Assembly (NCBI GenBank): GCA_048976805.1
Contig: JBHGUR010000073.1
Span: 1 to 63,013 of the forward strand
DNA from: Ectobacillus sp048976805
Lineage (GTDB): Bacteria > Bacillota > Bacilli > Bacillales > Bacillaceae_G
DNA length: 63,013 nt
Direction of reading: 5' to 3'
The translations under genes were made by a program, and so were the position numbers. Numbering within the stretch: position 1 is the first letter of the stretch; each line of letters starts with the position of its first letter. Positions 24,406-34,118 of this stretch are shown here, in pieces. The notes under the pieces were generated by a model that was not told the DNA's origin, ran no database searches, and saw nothing but the letters and a program-made list of their open reading frames with translations.

Positions 24406-26808
24406 TTACTTTGATTCTGTTTGATGCGTTACAATGTAATGAAGCATATTTGCAATTTCTTTCTTATCATCTTTGCTAATGAGTTGATTTGGGTATCGTT
24501 TTACCCGTTCCTGCAATCTTTCTAGGGAATCGTAGGCTGCCTGCTCTTTTCTTTCTTTTTCAAAACTGCGCTTAGCAGCTTCCAATTGAACAATAATTGA
24601 CTGTTTCATTCCTTTTGTTGCCTTTGCTGCCTTGACCATCTCGATTGTATTTTCAATCGTAGCAGCCTTAATTGTTACTGAAACGCTCTTTGCTTCCGAA
24701 ACATTTCCAGCATTGTCGACGGCGCGGTAGGAAACTGTATGCGCGCCGTCTCCCTGCACTGTAACCTGCCCTTCATAGCGCGTCCAAGCCGCTCCGCTAT
24801 CTACGCTATATTCAATATAGGATACGCCGCTTTCCTCATCCGTTGCACCGATTGTAAACACTGCTTCATGCAAATACGACCCATCCCGAAAATCCGCTTT
24901 CGACAGCATAGCTTGTGCTTCAGGAGCTTGCGTATCTTTAGGAAGTTCTGCTGCTTTTACATATCCGTTCTGCTCTGCTTCTTGTTCGCTTGCAAAGAAA
25001 ATGCGGTTTTCTACCGGCACTTCGGCCCATTTTTCTGGTTCAACATATGTTTTTGTTTTATAATCGGCAACATAACGGGTAAATCCTTTTCCTTGTTCGC
25101 GCGCGCGGAACGCAAACGGGAGCTCTAACAACGGATTGGCAGGGTTCCAAATGCCGCGGCCGTTGTCCTTCGCTTCTTTTACAGCCGCTTGGAATGTTTC
25201 ATACACAGCTGGGTCGCCGATAGGCCAAATAAAGTATGTGGAAGCATAGCCTTGGCGCACCATTTCTAAATTTGTGTTCAAATTATCGGATTTGCGGACA
25301 ATTTGCGCCAACAACCGGCCATAGCTGTCCTTTGCTTCGGCTCCCACAATTACCTTCACTTCATCGCCTGCTTGTAACAGCGTATTTAAATACGCTTTTG
25401 CCGCTTCGCCGTGCTCTTTTTGGTTTGCATCGGCTTCTGTAACAACCTTATGGTACGTTTCAGGCGTGTCAATATTAACAAACCGGACCTTTGTTGCCCC
25501 AAGAACAGGCGTGCTTAAATGGACGGTATCCCCGTCAACTACAGCAGCAATCGTCGATGAAAATTCTCCCGCTGACTTCGGGGCTTCCGGCTGCGGATTT
25601 GCCAGTTTTACGTCTGCCGCTTTGCGCGGAAGAAGCTGGTACCCGTTATACTGGCTTAAAATTGCCGTTACTTCATACCATTTTCCTGCTTGAAGCCCAC
25701 TAACATCTAACGCCCCTTCCATCACGCGCAAAGTAGTGGACTGGAAATTTTCATCTATAAAATTGATATTGTAGCCGCCACCGGCTGGGCTTGCCGGAAT
25801 ATTTTCAATAAATCCTGTTACCTTTACAAGCTGCCCTTCATTTTGTTCCGCTTTCATCGCATCCTGCAAATCGGCTATCGCCATCGGTTTCGGCTCAGGA
25901 AGCGCAGTGTTTTCGGCCAGCACTTCAATTCCGCCGGCAGCTGGCTTGATTTCGGTTAATCCTTTATAGGAAGTGATGGAACCTGTAACCTTTACTGCCT
26001 GTCCTTCCTTTAGCTCCGGAAATGCTGCCGGATCCATCTCAAATACGTTGATGCCAGCGGTTTCGTCTTGTATATAAGTCGACAGCTTGCCGCCGCCAAC
26101 CGCGCTATTATCAGCGGTTACAACCCCTTCAATTGTTACCGTTTGCCCTTGCTTTGCTTTCGCCTCGGCAATGCTTAACGCGCCTATCTCCGGGTCTGTT
26201 TCTTGCGCCATTCCTTTAAATGTATGCTTTCCTAAATCCGCTGCGGAGTCCTTCGCGCTTGAAATCCATTCTACAGAAGGATCAAAGCTGTCATCGGCAA
26301 TTTTATCCCCAGCGCGTACCGTTTCTTTTCGGATTAACGTATGGTCGGCAGTCGCATAATCGCCCGTTCCCCAACTTGTGCCAGGGTCACTGCCCACTTG
26401 TCCAAAAACATCGATGGCTATGCCGTTTTTCTTTAAAACGATTGCATCGTCGCCGTTAAAATTAGTCACCGATCCGTTAAGCAAATCTGCCGCCGCTTTT
26501 ATCGCATCATTAGCGCTTGTATGCGCCAGCACAAAGACATTGCCGTTTGCAAGGCTGCCTGTTAAGTCCACTTTGCTAGACGGGGCAGCCGCTCCGTTGC
26601 TATACAGTTCCAAAGTATACTGCGATAAATCTACCGTTTGGCCGGTACCGTTGAATATCTCGATTGCCTTATTATAGGAACTGCCCTCCACATATTCGGA
26701 AATAAACAAATCTTCCGCCGTTGCCAAAGCTTCTTCCGCTTGGGCGCTGGGCAAGAAACTTGGCAACGCTACCGCAGCGGCAGCTAGTATACTTAGAACC
26801 TTTTTCAT
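24406..26808 (-). CDS. Large secreted nuclease with lamin-tail, OB-fold and SNase domains
   Basis: The protein has 800 aa. Two AAGGAG sites lie upstream; the second fits the ATG chosen. A signal peptide (about 1-22, ending AQA) is followed by a lamin-tail domain (about 25-150: LFISEYVEGSSYNKAIEIFN), one or two OB-fold-like regions (about 195-400: GQTVTIEGVVTADN) and a staphylococcal-nuclease domain (about 415-560). The SNase residues are present: Arg in TKVRFVNIDTPE, Glu in GEAAKAYLN and Arg in SYGRLLAQI. An Ig-like triple-stranded region (about 620-720) and a charged helical tail complete it. It has no sortase signal, so it should be secreted or wall-associated. It is probably a DNA/RNA scavenging nuclease like B. 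subtilis YhcR but with different modules. Confidence 0.88.
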   Translation of the reverse strand: MKKVLSILAAAAVALPSFLPSAQAEEALATAEDLFISEYVEGSSYNKAIEIFNGTGQTVDLSQYTLELYSNGAAAPSSKVDLTGSLANGNVFVLAHTSANDAIKAAADLLNGSVTNFNGDDAIVLKKNGIAIDVFGQVGSDPGTSWGTGDYATADHTLIRKETVRAGDKIADDSFDPSVEWISSAKDSAADLGKHTFKGMAQETDPEIGALSIAEAKAKQGQTVTIEGVVTADNSAVGGGKLSTYIQDETAGINVFEMDPAAFPELKEGQAVKVTGSITSYKGLTEIKPAAGGIEVLAENTALPEPKPMAIADLQDAMKAEQNEGQLVKVTGFIENIPASPAGGGYNINFIDENFQSTTLRVMEGALDVSGLQAGKWYEVTAILSQYNGYQLLPRKAADVKLANPQPEAPKSAGEFSSTIAAVVDGDTVHLSTPVLGATKVRFVNIDTPETYHKVVTEADANQKEHGEAAKAYLNTLLQAGDEVKVIVGAEAKDSYGRLLAQIVRKSDNLNTNLEMVRQGYASTYFIWPIGDPAVYETFQAAVKEAKDNGRGIWNPANPLLELPFAFRAREQGKGFTRYVADYKTKTYVEPEKWAEVPVENRIFFASEQEAEQNGYVKAAELPKDTQAPEAQAMLSKADFRDGSYLHEAVFTIGATDEESGVSYIEYSVDSGAAWTRYEGQVTVQGDGAHTVSYRAVDNAGNVSEAKSVSVTIKAATIENTIEMVKAAKATKGMKQSIIVQLEAAKRSFEKERKEQAAYDSLERLQERVKRYPNQLISKDDKKEIANMLHYIVTHQTESK

Positions 26809-26943
26809 ATACATTCTCCTTCTCCTTATATTTCCTACATAATCATAAACGGAGAATATGGATAGAGCATTAAGCATTTGTAAATTTTTAAAAATTATTA
26901 TTTTTTGCAAATTTTCATGTGATGCGATTTTTTCCTTTGGACG

Positions 26944-27038
26944 AGGCAAAGTTAGGCCCTAAGCGTTACGGCTGGGAACACTCTCCACCTCCAAAAAGAA
27001 GAAGGGTTATCAACAATAACATTTCGCACAGACATCCA
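26944..27038 (+). repeat. Dispersed repeat R2, copy A
   Basis: Shared blocks with copy B near 52 kb, in the same order and orientation, are TAGGCCCT, CGTTAC, CACTCTCC, CCAAAAA, ATCAACA and CACAG. By eye the identity is high over about 90 bp. It lies in the 584-bp gap between the nuclease gene and the CBO0543-type gene. Confidence 0.65.
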
Positions 27039-27083
27039 TGCAAGAATATAACTTGCACCATGATAGATAAAAATTTGTATTTT

Positions 27084-27228
27084 TTAGGGTAGCCTTTCGA
27101 TAAAAAATGCCAATACAACAAAAGATAAAATAAATACAGCAAACGAATGGATTACTTTGTCGGTACACGGCAGCAATCACTATCATAGCTAGAATTATAT
27201 TCTGTTCACCGTTCTGTGCATTCATCAT
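27084..27228 (-). pseudogene. Frameshifted small membrane protein
   Basis: ATG follows GGGGG and reads MMNAQNGEQNIILAMIVIAA. One base off, the sequence continues as a typical membrane helix (SFAVFILSFVVLAFFIERLP) and stops at 27084. A single indel near GCTGCCGTG would restore a protein of about 47 aa. Family unknown. Confidence 0.45.
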
Positions 27229-27392
27229 GTAACCCCCATTAGCATGGCCGCGCTCCGCTGTCTCTATCTTGATTTTATGGAACTTGCTGCATGTTCCTCT
27301 TTCTGTCTTGCGCTGCCAACAACGTAGCTGCATCAAGATCTTTAATTTTAAATATAATGTATTTAAAATTAACTAGAAAGGACACGAATGAT

Positions 27393-27950
27393 ATGAGTTA
27401 CCCATCTTATGAGGATATCCAACGAGTGAGAGCCCAGCTATATCGCATGTCATATGAACATTGGATTCACGATGACCTATGGAGCTTCAATTGGTGGTTG
27501 TTGCTTGGCGCTGCAATTTTACCGTGGGTCATTTGGTTTAAGTACGTGAACAAGCAACGGATATTTGAAATTTTTAGCTATGGGCTTACATTTGGAACGA
27601 TAGCGACCGTGCTTGATGTCTGGGGAGTAGACCATAATCTATGGGGCTATCCGGATAAGCTGTTGGCTACCATTCCGCCGCTGCTGCCAGCTGATATTAC
27701 GGTATTTCCAGTTTTATATAGTTTAATTTACCAGTACGGGGCGACTTGGAAGAAATATTTGCTATATGCAGTGCCTTCCTCCGCCTTATTTGCTTATATA
27801 TTTGAGCCGCTGTTTGAAAATATGGAAATGTATAGCAAAGATAACTTTACCCATACGATGTCCTTTCTCGGCTTTATTTTATTGGCTGTTATGGCAAAAT
27901 GGATTATGGAACTCCTGAAGAAACTTCAAAATTCCAGCAAGCATTCTTAA
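27393..27950 (+). CDS. CBO0543-type membrane protein
   Basis: The protein has 185 aa; the ATG of MSYPSYEDIQ is used because GAAAGG lies upstream, and the longer frame to 27291 has no ribosome site. Five hydrophobic segments follow an amphipathic N-terminus (SYEHWIHDDLWSFNWW). The conserved-looking DVWGVDHNLWGYPDKLL loop and FEP motif fit a Bacillus/Clostridium family of unknown function (CBO0543). It may act at the spore or cell membrane, but nothing here shows this. Confidence 0.72.
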   Translation: MSYPSYEDIQRVRAQLYRMSYEHWIHDDLWSFNWWLLLGAAILPWVIWFKYVNKQRIFEIFSYGLTFGTIATVLDVWGVDHNLWGYPDKLLATIPPLLPADITVFPVLYSLIYQYGATWKKYLLYAVPSSALFAYIFEPLFENMEMYSKDNFTHTMSFLGFILLAVMAKWIMELLKKLQNSSKHS

Positions 27951-27956
27951 AAAACA

Positions 27957-28333
27957 TTATTTTTCCCGCAGCGCCTCTGACAACGCAGCGGCCGGACGCT
28001 CGACAACACTTAAAATCAGATTCAAGATCACAACATCGTATACTCCATCCGGAAATTGCAGCTCTTCTGCATTCATTTGCAGCAATGCAACATCCCGGTG
28101 CTGCGCCCGTTTCTTTGCTTGCACAAGCATCTCTTTTGACAAGTCTATTCCGGTAATATGAAGGTAAACGGGCAAAAACGGCAAATCCTACCCCGTTCTG
28201 ATGCCAACGAGCAAAACACGCTGCCCTTTTTGAAAATCGACAAGGGAAAAGGCCCGTTTTCTCGCCTGCAAAAACCATCTGTTGCCCATAAATGTATCAT
28301 ATATAAAAGAAAGAACACGGTACTTCGTTTCAT
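27957..28333 (-). pseudogene. Class I SAM-dependent methyltransferase remnant
   Basis: Fragments in successive frames read MKRSTVFFL, then YDTFMGNRWFLQARKRAFSL and QRVLLVGIRTG followed by a stop, then DLPFLPVYLHITGIDLSKEM with NAEELQFPDGVYDVVILNL. These are the motif I to IV region of a ubiquinone/menaquinone-type methyltransferase. At least two frameshifts are present, and the frame ends after ALREK, before the C-terminal half. It converges on the CBO0543-type gene. Confidence 0.75.
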
Positions 28334-28368
28334 TTGTTCTGTTTTTCATGTATACTTCCCCTTAATGT

Positions 28369-28410
28369 ACAAAAGCCAACCATGCTTCGCTCTTCATGGT
28401 TGGCTTTTGC
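28369..28410 (-). terminator. Terminator of cadA
   Basis: AAAAGCCAACCATG (28371-28384) pairs perfectly with CATGGTTGGCTTTT (28395-28408). Confidence 0.85.
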
Positions 28411-28414
28411 AACG

Positions 28415-30784
28415 TTACATATGCTCGACGCGCATAACCCGCATGGCGTTTAATACGGCAAGCAGCGTGACTCCGACATCTGAGAAGACCGCTTCCCACA
28501 TCGTCGCAATTCCAAATGCGCCGAGCAATAAGAAGATTGCTTTCACTCCTAGTGCGAAAATGATATTTTGATATACAATTGTCCGGGTGCGCTTGGCAAT
28601 CTGAATAGCTGTTGCGATTTTGGACGGTTCATCTGTCATAATAACGATATCGGCCGCCTCAATCGCCGCATCCGAGCCAAGCCCGCCCATCGCGATGCCG
28701 ATATCGGCACGCGCCAATACCGGCGTATCATTAATGCCATCGCCGACAAATATAAGCTTTTCCTTCTTCGCCTTGCTTGCTTCAAGCTGCTCAACTTCCG
28801 CCACCTTTTCGTGCGGCAGCAATTCCGCACGCACTTCGTCAAGGCCAAGCTGTTTGCCTACTGCTTCCCCAACCGCTTTTCTATCGCCGGTCAGCATAAC
28901 AGTGCGTTTTACGCCCAGTTCCTTTAAAGAACGGATTGCTGTTGCAGCATCTTCTTTTATTTCATCAGAAATGACAATATATCCGGCATACTGCCCGGCA
29001 ACAGCAACATGGGCAATCGTGCCTGTCTCATGCGGCAACGCAAATACTATCCCGTTTTTATCCATGAGTTTCGCATTGCCGGCTAAAATTTCTTTCCCGT
29101 CTGCAGTTACACGAATGCCATACCCGGAAATCTCTTCATAATCGGCAATGCATGTTTCATCAATAGCTTTGCCGTAAGCCTTTCGGATTGAAAGGGCAAT
29201 CGGATGGTTCGAATGCACCTCCGCTAACGCCGCATACCCTAATAGTTGTTCTTTTGTTACATCTCCTTGCGGATGAATAGCTGTTACCTCGAACACGCCT
29301 TTTGTCAGCGTGCCCGTTTTATCAAATACAACATATTTCACATCGTTTAACGCCTCTAAATAATTGCTTCCTTTTACTAAAATTCCACGTTTTGAAGCGC
29401 CGCCAATGCCGCCGAAAAACCCGAGCGGGATGGAAACAACGAGCGCGCACGGACAAGAAATCACCAAAAATACTAATGCGCGGTAAATCCAATCTGAAAA
29501 TGCCGCCCCGCTGATGAATAAGGGAGGCAAAAACGCCAATGCGGATGCTGTAATTACTACAAAAGGCGTATAATAGCGCGCAAATTTTGTGATAAAATTT
29601 TCCGTCGGTGCTTTGCGGCTGCTCGCATTTTGGACGAGATCCAAAATTTTTGATACGGTAGACTCGCCGTATTCTTTTGTAACCTCAACAGCCAACACGC
29701 CGCTTGTATTCATAAAGCCGCTCAAAACCTCGCTGCCCACCGCCACCGCGCGCGGCAGCGATTCGCCTGTTAAAGCAGATGTATCAACCATTGAGCTTCC
29801 TTCTATGACTTTTCCATCGAGCGGCACTTTTTCCCCCGGCTTTACGATGATAATATCGCCAACTTGCACATCCTCTGGAGAAACTTGCTTTGCTTCAGTT
29901 CCGATCCGCAAATTCGCATAATCGGGGCGAATATCCATCAGGGCGGAGATGGACTTGCGGGAACGGTTAACCGCCAAGCTTTGGAAGAATTCTCCGATTT
30001 TGTAAAACAGCATAACAGCGACAGCTTCCGGATACTCGCCGATAGCAAATGCACCGAGGGTAGCAATTGTCATTAAGAAATTTTCATCAAACACTTGCCC
30101 TCTTATAATATTTTTAACAGCGCGGGCGACGATTTCCCCGCCAATTAGGATATAAGCTATAACAAATAAAACTAACTCAAATGGAAAGGTCAACGGCACA
30201 AACACAGCAATCGCTGTTAGCACAGCACCGGAAGCTAAACGCGCAACCTCCGGCCACATCTGTGCCATGGCGTCTTCCGTTTGCTTCTCCCCCTTCGCCA
30301 TGTTCTCTTGTTTCACAACCTCTACATCCGGCTCTAAACGCTTTACAATTTGTGTTGCCTGCTCGGTAATAGTTAGAATCTCGTTGGAATCGGCCGCTTC
30401 AATAATGAGCTTTTTCGAGACAAAATCAAGCGTGCAGCTCGCGACACCCGGCAAGGCCGCGGTTTGCGCTTCAATTTTAGCGGCGCAATTTGCGCAATCG
30501 AGTCCCTCTAGCAGCAACACCTGTTTATGCGACGTGCGCGCTTTAGCTATTTTCTCTCTTACCTCTACATGCGGCTCTAGCTTTTTCACAAGCGCTTTTG
30601 TCTCCTCGGCAACCTTTTCCTCCGCTCCCTGCGCCGTTTGCACCGTCAGCGTCTTCGTTACAAAGTTGACAGAGCAAGCTGACACGCCTTCTAAATCTTT
30701 TACGCCGTCCTCAATTTTCATTGCACAATTCGCGCAATCAAGCCCCTCTAGCACAAATTCCCGTTTCACCGCCGTCTCTCCCAT
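28415..30784 (-). CDS. cadA: Cd/Zn/Pb-translocating P1B-type ATPase
   Basis: The protein has 789 aa. Two N-terminal heavy-metal domains each carry GLDCANC (about 14 and 92). The ion path has SCPCALVV (about residue 443), the phosphorylation site is DKTGTLTKG (about 488), and the hinge is GDGINDTP. This is the P1B-2 class, exporting Cd, Zn and Pb ions. GGGAGAG lies before the ATG. It is 20 bp downstream of cadC and should be induced by metal through that repressor. Confidence 0.95.
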   Translation of the reverse strand: MGETAVKREFVLEGLDCANCAMKIEDGVKDLEGVSACSVNFVTKTLTVQTAQGAEEKVAEETKALVKKLEPHVEVREKIAKARTSHKQVLLLEGLDCANCAAKIEAQTAALPGVASCTLDFVSKKLIIEAADSNEILTITEQATQIVKRLEPDVEVVKQENMAKGEKQTEDAMAQMWPEVARLASGAVLTAIAVFVPLTFPFELVLFVIAYILIGGEIVARAVKNIIRGQVFDENFLMTIATLGAFAIGEYPEAVAVMLFYKIGEFFQSLAVNRSRKSISALMDIRPDYANLRIGTEAKQVSPEDVQVGDIIIVKPGEKVPLDGKVIEGSSMVDTSALTGESLPRAVAVGSEVLSGFMNTSGVLAVEVTKEYGESTVSKILDLVQNASSRKAPTENFITKFARYYTPFVVITASALAFLPPLFISGAAFSDWIYRALVFLVISCPCALVVSIPLGFFGGIGGASKRGILVKGSNYLEALNDVKYVVFDKTGTLTKGVFEVTAIHPQGDVTKEQLLGYAALAEVHSNHPIALSIRKAYGKAIDETCIADYEEISGYGIRVTADGKEILAGNAKLMDKNGIVFALPHETGTIAHVAVAGQYAGYIVISDEIKEDAATAIRSLKELGVKRTVMLTGDRKAVGEAVGKQLGLDEVRAELLPHEKVAEVEQLEASKAKKEKLIFVGDGINDTPVLARADIGIAMGGLGSDAAIEAADIVIMTDEPSKIATAIQIAKRTRTIVYQNIIFALGVKAIFLLLGAFGIATMWEAVFSDVGVTLLAVLNAMRVMRVEHM

Positions 30785-30803
30785 ATCGCTTCTCTCCCTT
30801 ATG

Positions 30804-31184
30804 TTAGTTCCGATCTTCGTTTACATGCTGAAACGCTTGATCGAATATTTGTTTCACATGATGATCGGCCAAGGAATAGTACACGACCTTGCCTTCCTTA
30901 CGATTTTTCACCAGCTTCGCCTGCTTTAATACACGAAGCTGATGGGAGATGGACGATTGCGTCATCCCGAGCACATACGCCAAATCGCAGACGCACATCT
31001 CAGCTTCAAATAACGCGTGCAAAATGCGCGTTCTCGTCCGGTCTCCTAATACTTTAAACAGCTCCGAAACATCTGTTAATGTTTCATCGTTTGGAATCGT
31101 TTGTTGTACACGTTGTATTACATCTTGATGAATAACAGTTTGGCTGCACGTTTCGCTGCAAATTTCCGCCTTTTCTCGCGCCAT
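30804..31184 (-). CDS. cadC: ArsR/SmtB-family metal-sensing repressor
   Basis: The protein has 126 aa. A winged helix (LGMTQSSISHQLRVLKQAKLV) is preceded by the alpha-3 metal motif CVCDL. N-terminal cysteines (C9 and C13, EICSETC) complete a CadC-type alpha-3N site for Cd, Pb and Bi. The C-terminal alpha-5 region has histidines (ADHHVKQ). It is expected to repress its own operon with cadA and release DNA when metal binds. Confidence 0.93.
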   Translation of the reverse strand: MAREKAEICSETCSQTVIHQDVIQRVQQTIPNDETLTDVSELFKVLGDRTRTRILHALFEAEMCVCDLAYVLGMTQSSISHQLRVLKQAKLVKNRKEGKVVYYSLADHHVKQIFDQAFQHVNEDRN

Positions 31185-31207
31185 TTCTTTTCCCTCTCAT
31201 TTCTTGA

Positions 31208-31229
31208 ACATATGAACAATCATTCAAAT
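31208..31229 (-). promoter_or_regulatory. Putative CadC operator
   Basis: ATATGAACAATCATTCAAAT is an imperfect inverted repeat of the ArsR/SmtB type (ATATGAA...TTCAAAT), 24-45 bp upstream of cadC. Confidence 0.55.
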
Positions 31230-31347
31230 GTTTTTTGTTGGTTTCATTATATGCGCGGCTATTCATATGTGTCAATCAATCTTTATATTAGTTTTCAGAA
31301 TTTTTTGTTACAATATTGTAGAAAGCATAACCAGAGAGGAGAGCCAT

Positions 31348-31923
31348 ATGAAACGTCATCTTACACGCTTTATCGTTATTGCAGCCGTCTTGCTATTGGC
31401 AGCGTGCGGCAACAAAATCGAAAATCCGTTGAACTGGAAATTGCAATCCTTCTCTTATACGGACCAAAACGGGGACACTTTCGGCCTGAATGACTTAAAA
31501 GGAAAAGTATGGGTCGCCGATTTCGTTTTTACAAGCTGTGAAACAGTTTGCCCGCCTATGACCGCCAATATGACGAAATTGCAGCAAAAACTAAAAGAAG
31601 AGGGCATTACGGACGTAGAATTTGTATCCTTCAGCGTCGATCCCACAGTTGATACCCCTGCAAAACTAAAGGAATTTATGGACAAATATGATATGGATGC
31701 TGCGAAGTGGCATTTTCTCACCGGCTACAGCCAAGGGGAAATCAATGCGTTTGCCTCCAAAAATTTCAAAACAGCAGTAAATAAGCCAGCTTCTTCGACA
31801 CAGGTAATCCACGGGACAAGCCTGTATATTGTTGATCAAAATGGAATTGTAGTGAAAAACTATTCCGCTATAAAAGATACGCCATACGAGCAAATCATCC
31901 GAGATATTAAAACATTGCGTTAA
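31348..31923 (+). CDS. SCO1/SenC-family copper chaperone lipoprotein
   Basis: The protein has 191 aa and starts at the ATG after GGAGAG; the longer frame has no ribosome site. The lipoprotein signal ends LLAACG. The thioredoxin-like domain has the copper motif SCETVCPP and the distal His in VIHGTSLYIVD. SCO proteins deliver copper to, or reduce, the CuA site of cytochrome c oxidases. The oxidase in this window is a quinol type without CuA, so the target is probably an oxidase encoded elsewhere. Confidence 0.93.
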   Translation: MKRHLTRFIVIAAVLLLAACGNKIENPLNWKLQSFSYTDQNGDTFGLNDLKGKVWVADFVFTSCETVCPPMTANMTKLQQKLKEEGITDVEFVSFSVDPTVDTPAKLKEFMDKYDMDAAKWHFLTGYSQGEINAFASKNFKTAVNKPASSTQVIHGTSLYIVDQNGIVVKNYSAIKDTPYEQIIRDIKTLR

Positions 31924-32004
31924 TTGATGAGACATATAAAGAAGGATACGCCAAACCGACACCAACTCCGATGCTAGGAACCTAGCCGGCCGAGTTATCA
32001 TATA

Positions 32005-32043
32005 AAAAAGAGGGTGCCTTTTCGGGCACCCTCTCTTGCTTTT
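32005..32043. terminator. Bidirectional terminator between sco and nupC
   Basis: GAGGGTGCC pairs with GGCACCCTC around TTTTCG; T-rich tails lie on both sides. Confidence 0.8.
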
Positions 32044-33223
32044 ATAAAATGAAGCTTACAATTACGCCGGATAATACGCTGACTAAAGTAGCGCCGTATA
32101 ACAATCTTAAACCGAAGCGGGCTACTGTATTTCCTTGCTTTTCGCTTAATCCTTTTACAGCGCCGGCGATAATTCCGATAGATGAGAAGTTCGCGAAAGA
32201 TACGAGGAACACGGAAATAATGCCAAGTGTACGTGCGCTCATTTCGTCAGCAACCTTCGCTAAATCCATCATCGCCACGAATTCGTTTGTAACAAGCTTT
32301 GTCGCCATAATGCCGCCCGCCGCTACAACTTCAGAAGCTGGAACGCCCATGATGAATGCGAATGGCGCAAAGATATATCCTAAAATCTCTTGGAACGAAA
32401 TGCCAAATATCATATCAAATACGCTATTAATTGCAGCCATTAACGCAACGAAACCGATAAGCATCGCGCCGACAATGACAGCTACTTTAAATCCGTCAAG
32501 AATATATTCTCCAATCATTTCGAAGAAAGACTGCTTCCCGCCATGCTGAACCTCTAAAATATCTTCATGATCCTCTACTTCATAAGGATTGATAATCGAA
32601 GCGATAATAAATCCTCCAAATAGGTTGATGACAATCGCTGTTACAACATATTTCGGTTCAATCATCGTCATATATGCGCCAACGATTGACATAGAAACAG
32701 TAGACATCGCGGACGCGCACAATGTATACAAACGATGAGCCGGCAGCTTGTCCAATTGCTTTTTCACTGTAATGAATACTTCCGATTGACCAACCATCGC
32801 TGAAGCGACTGCGTTGTAAGACTCCAATTTACCCATGCCATTGATTTTGCTAAGAGCCAAACCGATCCATTTCATAATGAACGGCAAAATTTTGAAATGC
32901 TGTAAAATCCCGATTAATACAGAAATGAATACGATTGGAAGCAAAACACTTAGGAAAAATGACATTTCTCCTTTATTCAGCATTCCGCCGAAAACGAAGT
33001 TTACACCTTCATTTGCATATTCAAGCAATTTTCCGAATACATCGGCAATGCCTTTAATTAAAATCAAGCCGAATTTAGTATTTAACAATACGTATGATAG
33101 CAAAAGCTGAACGACAATCATAATTCCGATTGGCTTGTATTTAATTTTTCGACGATCTGAACTTACTAACCAAGCTAAAGCTAAAACTACAAGCAATCCC
33201 ACAATTGAGATTAAGTATTTCAT
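32042..33223 (-). CDS. nupC: Concentrative nucleoside transporter (CNT family)
   Basis: The protein has 393 aa from the ATG after GGAGGG; a start four codons upstream overlaps that site. It is a membrane protein with the CNT hallmarks GQSEVFITVK in the first half, and FANFSSIGI with GAVKGLSEKQG near the end. It should take up pyrimidine (and possibly other) nucleosides with protons or sodium. A cytidine deaminase gene lies 154 bp upstream on the same strand, a sensible salvage pair. Confidence 0.92.
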   Translation of the reverse strand: MKYLISIVGLLVVLALAWLVSSDRRKIKYKPIGIMIVVQLLLSYVLLNTKFGLILIKGIADVFGKLLEYANEGVNFVFGGMLNKGEMSFFLSVLLPIVFISVLIGILQHFKILPFIMKWIGLALSKINGMGKLESYNAVASAMVGQSEVFITVKKQLDKLPAHRLYTLCASAMSTVSMSIVGAYMTMIEPKYVVTAIVINLFGGFIIASIINPYEVEDHEDILEVQHGGKQSFFEMIGEYILDGFKVAVIVGAMLIGFVALMAAINSVFDMIFGISFQEILGYIFAPFAFIMGVPASEVVAAGGIMATKLVTNEFVAMMDLAKVADEMSARTLGIISVFLVSFANFSSIGIIAGAVKGLSEKQGNTVARFGLRLLYGATLVSVLSGVIVSFIL

Positions 33224-33377
33224 AATTCCCTCCATATAAATAATATTTATTTTTATTGATGATACAGCACAATTTTGGCGCTGAAAATCAACATTATCCT
33301 TAAACTATCTATTACTCTATTTTCTGCTTCAATATAACAGGTGCTCTCTTCCCCCTATCATCTCCGCAATATTGTAT

Positions 33378-33773
33378 TTATTTCATATCTTTAGATGAAA
33401 AGCCTCCTGGCAGCAATTCACCTATAGATGTTACTTTAAAGTCGCCTTTTATATTGGCCAAAATGACCGGAGCATCTGTATCGCAAAATTCTGCTATTAC
33501 TTGGCGGCATGCTCCACAAGGAGAAATCGGCCCGTCCGTATCCCCGACCACAGCAATTGCGGCAATATCCATGTCGCCTTCCGAAACCGCTTTAAATATA
33601 GCGGTTCGTTCCGCGCAATTTGTCAAGCCGTAGGAAGCGTTTTCAACATTGCACCCAAAATATACTTTTCCGCTTTTTGTCAGAATAGCAGCCCCTACTT
33701 GAAATCCTGAATATGGAGCATACGCTTGCTTGCGAGCCTCTAACGCATGGTTAATGAGCAATTGGATATCCAT
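33378..33773 (-). CDS. cdd: Cytidine deaminase
   Basis: The protein has 131 aa from ATG (MDIQLLINHAL), eight bases after GGAGG; the longer frame is untranslated leader. The zinc site is the all-cysteine tetramer type: NCAERTAIF, with the catalytic Glu, and PCGACRQ. It deaminates cytidine and deoxycytidine to uridines and fits the neighbouring nucleoside transporter. Confidence 0.95.
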   Translation of the reverse strand: MDIQLLINHALEARKQAYAPYSGFQVGAAILTKSGKVYFGCNVENASYGLTNCAERTAIFKAVSEGDMDIAAIAVVGDTDGPISPCGACRQVIAEFCDTDAPVILANIKGDFKVTSIGELLPGGFSSKDMK

Positions 33774-34118
33774 CACTTCCGCCTCCGATATATTAGATTT
33801 ATATATAATAGATTTGCATTCTAGAAGTTCGGAAGGTAAGATGTATGACTTCCGACAAGAAAAATATATCCGAGTTTTCGACATAAGTCAACAAAAACAT
33901 GATACCGTTTCCAAATTTACTGCAAGTTTTTTAAGATTTTGTGACTAAGTCTTCCTATTACCTCTCTTAAATCCTTGCCCTTAGCCACTTGTTTTTTTAT
34001 TTTTCCTTCCCCTATATTTTTATTGTCGTTATATGCCGAAAAAGATATAGAAACATTCATATATTCAAAGTAAAATAAAAAAAACTACTCATTTTTTAAA
34101 AAAATAGGAGGAAACCTC
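33774..34118. other. Intergenic region between cdd and the chemoreceptor gene
   Basis: This AT-rich region has no gene. GCCGAAAA at 34035-34042 partly matches the sigma-D -10 element GCCGATAT used by chemotaxis genes, but no good -35 was found at the right distance. AGGAGG just before 34119 is the ribosome site of the receptor. Confidence 0.3.

Noticed and set aside
27010..27336. 108-aa minus-strand ORF
   Set aside because: Its downstream part is repeat R2 and its centre is a frameshifted small membrane protein; the long frame itself is accidental.
34035..34042. Sigma-D promoter for the chemoreceptor gene
   Set aside because: GCCGAAAA matches the -10 only in part and no TAAA lies at the required distance, so no promoter was listed.
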